20,576 nucleotides of DNA, taken from Clostridia bacterium. Lineage in GTDB: Bacteria; Bacillota_A; Clostridia; Oscillospirales; CAG-272. This document shows, piece after piece, positions 15,353 to 20,576 of the stretch. Made by a program: the position numbers and the translations under genes. The notes beneath the pieces were generated by a model, which did not search any database, had not been told where the DNA came from, and saw nothing but the letters and a program-made list of their open reading frames with translations. The stretch spans positions 1 through 20,576 of the forward strand of contig JAFZCF010000058.1 in NCBI GenBank assembly GCA_017552165.1, given 5' to 3'. Positions within the stretch are counted from its first letter, which is position 1. Every line of letters begins with the position of its first letter.

Positions 15353-15772
15353 TCAATCCTGACCGACGAAAAAATCCGAAATGCCTTTTACGAGACCGGG
15401 GTCGAATATAGCAACCGCCGCCGCGCTCCCGAGCCCGGTTTTTGCTCCGAGCGTTTCGGTTGAAAATCCCGTGTTCAGGGCGCGTATGCCGTAATAGCGG
15501 CAGGCGTTTTTCAACCTTTTCTCGGTGTTCACGGACGCGTCGGACGATATGAGAACTATCGCCGAGCCGTTGCGCGACGCGTCGCTCCCCGGTATCCCGT
15601 GCCGTCTGACCTCGTCGCATATCCGGTCGACTCCGCCGACGAGCTTTCCCGCCTTGGCGGCGATACCTATCAGCGAAAGCGCGCTGCCGTTTTTTTTGTG
15701 TTCTGCGATTATTCTCGCTTTTTCTTCGTCCGAGATATTGTTGTTGATGATTTCTTTCTTGTCGGATCTCAA
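15353..15772 (-). CDS. ylxQ: YlxQ-type L7Ae/L30e family RNA-binding protein
   Basis: The 139-residue protein has the L7Ae/L30e fold signature of YlxQ: LIGIAAKAGKLVGGVD (about 34-49), AIVLISSDASVNTEKRLKN (71-89) and a late TLGAKTGLGSAAAVAIFD block. Family members bind kink-turn RNA. It is longer than the usual roughly 100 residues because of a charged N-terminal extension of about 28 residues and a small insert near GIPGSDASRNG. No ATG or GTG is available; the start is TTG 15772, one base after the ylxR stop (TGA-A-TTG), which implies translational coupling. The infB start lies 19 bases downstream. Position between ylxR and infB confirms the identity. Confidence 0.9.
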   Translation of the reverse strand: MRSDKKEIINNNISDEEKARIIAEHKKNGSALSLIGIAAKAGKLVGGVDRICDEVRRHGIPGSDASRNGSAIVLISSDASVNTEKRLKNACRYYGIRALNTGFSTETLGAKTGLGSAAAVAIFDPGLVKGISDFFVGQD

Positions 15773-15773
15773 T

Positions 15774-16070
15774 TCAGAGCGCTTTCCCGGCTTCCGCCGA
15801 AATGATCGTGCCTATCTGTTCGTAAACCTCTTCCGGCACGTTTGTTTCAAGACTTTTATCGAGTTTCTTCTGTTTCCTGATTTTGGAGAAGCACACGGAA
15901 TTCCTGCACACGTAAACGCCGCGGCCGTTCATTTTGCCGGTCTCGTCGGCGGTCACGACGCCCTCTGGCGTCCTCACGATGCGTATAAGCTCTCTTTTGG
16001 GGAAGGATTCCCCGCATCCCGCGCATCTCCTCAAAGGGATTTTTCTGACTTTAACGTTGTTCACGCTCAA
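15774..16070 (-). CDS. ylxR: YlxR family RNA-binding protein (RnpM-type)
   Basis: YlxR is a small RNA-binding protein of the nusA-infB operon; in Bacillus subtilis it has been described as RnpM, a modulator of RNase P (established knowledge, not visible here). The sequence KIPLRRCAGCGESFPKRELI and the later GRGVYVCRNSVCF segment, with cysteine pairs in both, are diagnostic. The frame could extend to an ATG at 16106, but that would overlap nusA by 40 bases. I prefer TTG 16070, which has GAGG 7 bases upstream and overlaps the nusA stop as TTGA, giving 98 residues, close to the family length of about 90. GTG 16064 is the alternative. Confidence 0.9.
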   Translation of the reverse strand: MSVNNVKVRKIPLRRCAGCGESFPKRELIRIVRTPEGVVTADETGKMNGRGVYVCRNSVCFSKIRKQKKLDKSLETNVPEEVYEQIGTIISAEAGKAL

Positions 16071-17179
16071 TACACGCCCTCGTTGGTTTTGATATCGATT
16101 TTGCATCCGGTCAGCTTGGCGGCAAGACGCGCGTTCTGCCCGAGCGCGCCGATCGCAAGCGACAGCTGATCGCTGTCGACGATTGCCCTCGTAGTATAGC
16201 GCCAGCCTTCTTTCTGACCTTCCGGAAGCTCGTCAATCACGTAAACGTCCCTGACGGTCGCGGGCGCGAGCGCCGCGGACACGAACTCGGTGACGTCATC
16301 GCTGTATCTGATGAGGTCGACTTTTTCACCCGAAAGCTCGGAAAGGATCGCGTTTATACGCGAAGATCTCGGACCGATGCACGAGCCGATGGGATCGACC
16401 ATCTGGTCGTTTGAAATCACAGCCACCTTTGTCCTCGAGCCGGCCTCGCGGGCTATTCCTTTTATCTCAACGGTGCCGTCGGCGATCTCGGGGATCTCAA
16501 GTTCGAACAGTCTGCGCACGAAATCGGGATGTGAGCGCGAAAGCGTGACGATAGGGCCGGACGTCGCGCCGCGGCGCAGCTCGGTCACGCAAACCTTTAT
16601 CCTGTCGCCGGCACGGAGCACGTCGTTCGGGTTCAGATCGGATTTAAGCATACGGGCGATGCTCGTCCCGGTATTTACCGTCACGTTTCCGGTTTCTTCG
16701 TCAACGCGCTCGACCGTCGCCGTGATAATCTCCTCGGTCTTTTTTTCGTACTCTTTGATTATGTTCGAACGCTCCGCCTCGCGTATGCCCTGAACGATAA
16801 CCATTTTGGCGTTTGTAGCGGCGAGACGGCGGAGGTTTTTGATAATTATTTCTTCCTCAAAAATGTCGCCGACCGCGGGAGTTTTCGCATGACGCTTTTT
16901 CGGGTCGTCAGGATCAAAATATTTCAGCCCCTTTTCCTTTGCCTCGGCGGGGGTGAGCTCCGACTGGGGAAGGGTGACCTCGTCAACTATGTTATACTGA
17001 CGGAACACCTTGACTTCCTGCTTTTCGGGGTTTATCGACACTCTGAAAAGCGCGTCGCTGCCGCGGTCGCGTTTGCAGGCAGACTGCAGAGCCGCCTCGA
17101 CTTTTGCGTACATATAGTCTCTCGGTATCCCTCTCTGCGCCTCGAGCATCGCAATGGCGTCAAAAAATTCACTGTTCAT
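16067..17179 (-). CDS. nusA: Transcription termination/antitermination factor NusA
   Basis: NusA binds RNA polymerase and nascent RNA, stimulating pausing and intrinsic termination. The 370-residue protein has the Gram-positive layout: an N-terminal polymerase-binding domain (1-130), an S1 domain (about 150-215, ITATVERVDEETGNVTV), and KH1 with the GSCIGPRSSRI loop (265-275). KH2 ends in LAIGALGQNARLAAKLTG, where the loop reads GALG instead of the common GKGG-like form. It lacks the C-terminal acidic repeats of proteobacterial NusA, as expected. ATG 17179 follows GAGG. It is second in the operon, after rimP by 29 bases, and overlaps ylxR by 4 bases. Confidence 0.97.
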   Translation of the reverse strand: MNSEFFDAIAMLEAQRGIPRDYMYAKVEAALQSACKRDRGSDALFRVSINPEKQEVKVFRQYNIVDEVTLPQSELTPAEAKEKGLKYFDPDDPKKRHAKTPAVGDIFEEEIIIKNLRRLAATNAKMVIVQGIREAERSNIIKEYEKKTEEIITATVERVDEETGNVTVNTGTSIARMLKSDLNPNDVLRAGDRIKVCVTELRRGATSGPIVTLSRSHPDFVRRLFELEIPEIADGTVEIKGIAREAGSRTKVAVISNDQMVDPIGSCIGPRSSRINAILSELSGEKVDLIRYSDDVTEFVSAALAPATVRDVYVIDELPEGQKEGWRYTTRAIVDSDQLSLAIGALGQNARLAAKLTGCKIDIKTNEGVY

Positions 17180-17208
17180 GATGAAATCCTCGGTAAATGT
17201 TTTTTGCG

Positions 17209-17676
17209 TTATAAATCTTCAAAGTCGAAATGAACGTTGCACTTTGAAACGAGTTTCATGGGTATGCGCGTCCCGTCGAGAAGCAGTTCTTTGCCGCTCT
17301 CTCCGTCCTCGACGCCGTTCAGCACGCCGGTCAGGTGCTTTTTTCCGTCAATCGCGGTAAAAAGCTTTACGTCGATTTTCTGCCCTTTGGCGTATGCGAA
17401 GTGCTCGTCGGTACGCAGTTCGCGCTCAATACCGGGAGACGAGACCTCAAGGTAATACGGCTCGTCGATAGGGTCGAGCTCGTCTATCACCGGATCGATC
17501 GCTCTGTGGACCGCCTCGCATCTGTCGATATCGATGCCGTCGTCACGGTCGATTGTTATGCGCAGAATATTGCGCGAACCTTCCCGGACGTACTCCGCGT
17601 CCCATATGCGGCAGTCGAGCAATTCTACCGTCGATCTGATCGCATCGGCGACCTTTTCGGCTATGTTTCCCGCCAT
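17209..17676 (-). CDS. rimP: Ribosome maturation factor RimP
   Basis: RimP is needed for late maturation of the 30S subunit. The 155 residues show the two-domain family pattern: an N-terminal domain with the central segment LRITIDRDDGIDIDRCEAVH and PIDEPYYLEVSSPGIERELRT, and a C-terminal SH3-like domain (about 85-155). ATG 17676 has GGAGG 5 bases upstream. It is the first gene of rimP-nusA-ylxR-ylxQ-infB, about 70 bases behind a clear promoter, with a hairpin between promoter and gene that could attenuate the operon. Confidence 0.95.
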   Translation of the reverse strand: MAGNIAEKVADAIRSTVELLDCRIWDAEYVREGSRNILRITIDRDDGIDIDRCEAVHRAIDPVIDELDPIDEPYYLEVSSPGIERELRTDEHFAYAKGQKIDVKLFTAIDGKKHLTGVLNGVEDGESGKELLLDGTRIPMKLVSKCNVHFDFEDL

Positions 17677-17700
17677 GGTGTCCTCCGTTTCATAAAATCA

Positions 17701-17725
17701 AGAGCAGCTTTTCAGGTGCTGCTCT
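17701..17725 (-). promoter_or_regulatory. Leader hairpin before rimP, possible attenuator
   Basis: A perfect 8-bp stem, AGAGCAGC (17725-17718 as read on the minus strand) with GCTGCTCT (17708-17701), loop 9 bases, is followed by TGATTTTATG. It looks like a weak terminator with an interrupted U tract placed in the 5' leader. In B. subtilis NusA is reported to control its own operon through termination in this leader; whether this hairpin does the same is inference. Confidence 0.55.
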
Positions 17726-17750
17726 CAATCTCCATGTTCAATGACGCTAT

Positions 17751-17779
17751 ATTATACCACGACCGCGGAAAAAATGCAA
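17751..17779 (-). promoter_or_regulatory. rimP: Promoter of the rimP-nusA-infB operon
   Basis: Minus strand: TTGCAT (17779-17774), 17-base spacer, TATAAT (17756-17751) with extended TGG. Two A7 tracts on this strand, at 17789-17783 and 17808-17802, are 19 bases apart just upstream and resemble a phased UP element. The start is predicted near 17744. Confidence 0.8.
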
Positions 17780-17859
17780 CAGTTTTTTTACCGAAGGATG
17801 ATTTTTTTAAAGAACGAGTAAAAAATGCCGCACCGGGGCGCTCCTGTGGTATTTCGATG

Positions 17860-17888
17860 TTGATATTTCGCGGGTTATGTGATAAAAT
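17860..17888 (+). promoter_or_regulatory. Promoter of the YdjG/YdjH-like gene pair
   Basis: TTGATA (17860-17865), 17-base spacer, TAAAAT (17883-17888): one mismatch in each box. The leader to the ATG at 17943 contains a small GC hairpin, CCGCCG/CGGCGG with a 3-base loop (17904-17918). Confidence 0.65.
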
Positions 17889-17942
17889 AATACAAACGCG
17901 AGTCCGCCGGAGCGGCGGGAAAAACAAGGCAGGTAAAACCGA

Positions 17943-19166
17943 ATGGGATTGATTGATTTGATGTGTCCGCACTGCGGCGCTTCGCTCAAAAAAGACACGG
18001 ATGCGACGTCTTTTTTCTGCGCGTTCTGCGGCGCCAACCTCATGAGCGATGACGGCGGTACCGAACGGGAACCGACGTATTCGTCGGAAAACCGTTCATA
18101 TAAATGTCCGGCTTGCGGCAGCCCTCTTGTCTTCACGACGGACGGCAATCTGAGCTGCGGTTCGTGCGGAAACACCTTCTCCGTCGACTCGGTCGAACTT
18201 CTCGGAAGCGTCGGGGAGGGACAGGAAGGCTTCAACTGGTCAACGTTCAAGGATGAACTGAACGGCGGCGACGGCAAACTCGACAACACCGTCACCTACG
18301 TGTGCAGATCGTGCGGAGCGGAGATCGAGACCGAAGCCACGACCTCGGCGACCCACTGCCCGTACTGCGACAACGAGATAATCATAACCGACCGCCTCAC
18401 GGGGGGACTGAGACCCAACGCCGTCATTCCTTTCAGGGTAGATAAAAAAGGCCTCGAGGACGTGGTAAGAAACTATTTCAAGGGTAAAAAGCTGCTCCCG
18501 AAGGACTTCCTCGATACCAACAAACTGAGCAAGGTCCAGGGCGTTTACGTTCCTTTCTGGCTCTTTGACGCCGGTATAGAGGGGAGCGTCATGATGAAGG
18601 CGACGCAGGTCAGCCACTATTCTGACGTCAATTACGATTATACCGAGACGAGATATTTCGCCGTCAGACTCGACGGCTCGATGGGATTTGACAAAGTGCC
18701 GGTCGACGGCTCCAAGAAAATGGACGACGACCTGATGGACAGCATCGAGCCTTACGATTACAGCGGTCTCGTCGACTTCCGCTCGGGATACCTCTCGGGC
18801 TTCCTCGCCGACAGATTCGACGATGATCCCGACGCGAGTCTCCCGCGCGCCGAGGCGAGGATGAAGAGGAGCGCCGAGACAGAGCTCTGCGCCGTCGCAA
18901 ACAGCAGCAGTCTCTATACGACGATGTATATGAGCTCGAGCGATCTGCGCGTCACCGACGCATCGGTCAAATACGTTCTTCTCCCCGTATATCTCGTAAA
19001 CGTTTATTACGGCGGAAAGAGATACCGTTTCGCGGTGAACGGACAGACCGGCAAGATAGTCGGCGAGCTTCCCGTTGACAAAAAGAAGAAAACCGGATAT
19101 TTCCTCTTGCACATGGCGTCTGCCGCGGCCGTTGTCGGGACGATTCTGTATTTCCTGCTGAGGTGA
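17943..19166 (+). CDS. YdjG-like zinc-ribbon membrane protein (TFIIB-type zinc ribbon)
   Basis: The 407-residue protein begins with three four-cysteine zinc ribbons: C8/C11/C26/C29, C55/C58/C72/C75 and C121/C124/C139/C142. A roughly 230-residue domain follows (from about 155, GGLRPNAVIPFRVDKKGLED) with the motif VYVPFWLFDA, then a C-terminal membrane helix at about 386-405. This architecture, next to a TPM-domain protein, matches B. subtilis YdjG, which acts with YdjH at the membrane in the ydjFGHI stress locus. Such proteins are often mislabelled as PriA-like helicases or TFIIB relatives, but no helicase motif is present. The molecular function is not established. The stop overlaps the ribosome-binding region of the next gene, so the pair is coupled. 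The start ATG has a weak site (AGGCAGG). Confidence 0.8.
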   Translation: MGLIDLMCPHCGASLKKDTDATSFFCAFCGANLMSDDGGTEREPTYSSENRSYKCPACGSPLVFTTDGNLSCGSCGNTFSVDSVELLGSVGEGQEGFNWSTFKDELNGGDGKLDNTVTYVCRSCGAEIETEATTSATHCPYCDNEIIITDRLTGGLRPNAVIPFRVDKKGLEDVVRNYFKGKKLLPKDFLDTNKLSKVQGVYVPFWLFDAGIEGSVMMKATQVSHYSDVNYDYTETRYFAVRLDGSMGFDKVPVDGSKKMDDDLMDSIEPYDYSGLVDFRSGYLSGFLADRFDDDPDASLPRAEARMKRSAETELCAVANSSSLYTTMYMSSSDLRVTDASVKYVLLPVYLVNVYYGGKRYRFAVNGQTGKIVGELPVDKKKKTGYFLLHMASAAAVVGTILYFLLR

Positions 19167-19171
19167 CCGAG

Positions 19172-20542
19172 ATGAAAAGAAACGCCAAAACGCTTATTTC
19201 GGTGATTTTCATCGCCGTGATGATTGTGTCCCTCGCCGCGCCGGTGTTTGCTGACGTGCCGTACTGGTGGAAGACCGAGAGGCCGTTCCCGAATTTCACG
19301 GCGGAAAATCCCCCGCGCGTCGTCGACGACGCCGATCTTCTGACCGACGACGAAGAGGCGATCCTGTCGAAAGAAATCGGGGATATGTGCGAGAAATACA
19401 ATTTCAGCTACGTCCTCTTTACCGACGACGATCTCCACGAAGATCTTACGAACGAAACGCGCGATTATCACAAAGAAAACAAGTACGCCGCGGATTTTCT
19501 GTATTTCAACGGCTACGGGATAGGTAGCAATTATTCCGCGACGGTGCTTTTCCACTTCATCGTAACCGAAGACGACGGAAGTCTCTACCGCGGCTGGACG
19601 ACGATCTCGATAGGGGACAACGAGAGCATATTTACAGAGGACAGGATCAACTACGTCGACGATCTCGTTGAGCCTTATTTCCGGAGCGGGGACTATCTGA
19701 ACGCTTATCTTACCCATGTCAGGTACGTCGAAAGTCTCCTTTCCGACATGTACGACCTCCCGGACTGGTATCCCGAAAACACTGTGCTTTCGTCGCTTAA
19801 CAGAAGCGGCAGAACCTACGCGCAGACTCTTAATTCCTCAAAGCAGCACGTTTACGACAATGCCGGCATGCTTTCTTCGTCCGAGGCGGCGAGACTCGAT
19901 CAGGCCATAAAGAGCGTCTGCGAAAAAACGGGGAAGGATATCTACGTATTCACGGACAACGGGTCTCACACGCTCAGCGTGAAAGATTACGGAAGCGATT
20001 TCTATTATTTCAACGGCGGATACAAGGACGGGATAATCCTCTCGCTTGTCAGAGACGGATATATCACGAAATTCCGCACCGTGGGTTTCGGGGCGGGCGA
20101 TGTCGTTGAGGATTCGGAGATCGACGACAGGTTCTACGATGACTGGAGCGGCTATGACGATGATCTTGCTTCCGCTCTGACAAAATACGTCAGCAACGCG
20201 GAATATGCGTTAAAGCACAACGGCAGGATGCCGATGCAGGGCGGGACCATCGTCGCGATAGTAATCATTTCGCTCGTCGTCGGGCTTATCTTCGCAGCTG
20301 TCCGCAACAGCTCGCTCATGAAAGGCATGAAGCTCGTGCCGCAGAGATACGCGGCGAGATATCTGAGGGCCGGCAGCCTTTCGATAACAAACAGACAGGA
20401 CGCGTTCCTTTACAGGACCGTGAGCCGCGTTGCCAAGCCGAGGGATACCGGTTCGTCGGGCGGCGGAGGAGGACACAGTTCCTACAGCGGAGGCCATTCG
20501 TCCGGCGGAGGACATTACTCCGGCGGCGGAAGACATTACTGA
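19172..20542 (+). CDS. YdjH/YgcG-like TPM-domain membrane protein with two TPM-like domains
   Basis: The 456-residue protein has a signal peptide (1-27, cleavage likely after PVFA). Two TPM-like regions follow: the first begins RVVDDADLLTDDEEAILSKE (49-68), the second HVYDNAGMLSSSEAARLDQA (226-245), each followed by a strand such as SYVLFTDDD or DIYVFTDN. A membrane helix lies at about 358-378, then a cytoplasmic stretch and a Gly/Ser/His-rich tail with repeated SGGGH units (427-456). The tail is typical of YgcG/YdjH proteins. I chose ATG 19172 because GAGGTGA lies 5 bases upstream; an in-frame GTG at 19163 would overlap that site. The domain duplication is judged by eye. The protein probably works with the YdjG-like neighbour at the membrane. 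Only 34 bases follow the stop, with no clear signal. Confidence 0.82.
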   Translation: MKRNAKTLISVIFIAVMIVSLAAPVFADVPYWWKTERPFPNFTAENPPRVVDDADLLTDDEEAILSKEIGDMCEKYNFSYVLFTDDDLHEDLTNETRDYHKENKYAADFLYFNGYGIGSNYSATVLFHFIVTEDDGSLYRGWTTISIGDNESIFTEDRINYVDDLVEPYFRSGDYLNAYLTHVRYVESLLSDMYDLPDWYPENTVLSSLNRSGRTYAQTLNSSKQHVYDNAGMLSSSEAARLDQAIKSVCEKTGKDIYVFTDNGSHTLSVKDYGSDFYYFNGGYKDGIILSLVRDGYITKFRTVGFGAGDVVEDSEIDDRFYDDWSGYDDDLASALTKYVSNAEYALKHNGRMPMQGGTIVAIVIISLVVGLIFAAVRNSSLMKGMKLVPQRYAARYLRAGSLSITNRQDAFLYRTVSRVAKPRDTGSSGGGGGHSSYSGGHSSGGGHYSGGGRHY

Positions 20543-20576
20543 TTTTTAAAGCATTCGCGCATACGCAAAAACGCCC

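Noticed and set aside
12967..15411. Very long plus-strand open frame (814 codons) opposite infB
   Set aside because: It lies wholly antisense to infB and parts of ylxQ, has no recognisable domain or ribosome-binding site, and is explained by the GC-rich codon use of the real gene.
16071..16106. Longer ylxR start at ATG 16106
   Set aside because: It would overlap nusA by 40 bases and add residues not expected before the KIPLRRC motif; TTG 16070 has the better ribosome-binding site.
17943..19166. PriA-like helicase for the zinc-ribbon gene
   Set aside because: No Walker or helicase motifs are present; the resemblance is limited to the zinc ribbons. The YdjG-type layout fits better.
1..20576. 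CRISPR arrays, insertion sequences, phage or plasmid genes, toxin-antitoxin or defence systems
   Set aside because: Looked for repeated units, transposase or integrase motifs and defence domains on both strands; none seen. The gene content is housekeeping in character.

Overview
The window looks like chromosomal housekeeping DNA from an anaerobic, low-abundance-type Clostridia (Bacillota), probably an uncultured Oscillospirales- or Christensenellales-like gut lineage. This placement is inference: strong GGAGG ribosome-binding sites, an L-box lysine riboswitch, the rimP-nusA-ylxR-ylxQ-infB order, a DivIVA-like protein, a YdjG/YdjH-like pair, moderately high GC, and stop codons dominated by TGA (15 of 20 genes TGA, 5 TAA, none ending in TAG). 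There are no insertion sequences, phage genes or CRISPR arrays.

Layout. (1) Positions 3-3345, plus strand: the C-terminal end of a membrane-anchored surface protein, radA, a one-pass membrane protein, and a multi-zinc-ribbon protein overlapping it; a bidirectional terminator closes this run. (2) 3388-4416, minus strand: a DUF3784-like membrane protein and a GNAT acetyltransferase with their own sigma-70 promoter. (3) 4419-8690, minus strand: a lysine operon dapA-dapB-ddh-lysA, carrying aspartate semialdehyde through meso-diaminopimelate (by the one-step dehydrogenase route) to lysine. It is driven by one promoter and a lysine riboswitch, with a possible Shine-Dalgarno-sequestering hairpin in front of dapA. 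(4) 8718-10187, plus strand: tRNA-Trp with promoter and terminator, then a single-chain iron-sulfur L-serine ammonia-lyase. (5) 10209-17779, minus strand: the transcription/translation operon rimP-nusA-ylxR-ylxQ-infB, continuing into ygiQ (radical SAM) and a DivIVA-like coiled-coil protein. (6) 17860-20542, plus strand: a YdjG-like zinc-ribbon membrane protein and a YdjH-like protein with two TPM-like domains.

The most striking point is infB. Its reading frame is continuous from 15333 to 12718 except for a single in-frame amber codon (TAG, 14985-14983) in the linker after the first IF2_N domain. All catalytic domains lie downstream of it. This could be a sequencing or assembly error, a genuine nonsense mutation tolerated because the N-terminal domain is dispensable, translational readthrough, or a split gene.

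The second set of interesting signals is regulatory. The lysine aptamer's closing helix P1 is followed directly by seven U residues. Downstream, a perfect 9-bp stem covers the dapA Shine-Dalgarno, and its anti-Shine-Dalgarno arm can also pair with the aptamer core. Three promoters share the same extended -10 sequence, CGTGGTATAATAT. The rimP leader carries a perfect 8-bp hairpin with an interrupted U tract, a possible NusA-type attenuator.
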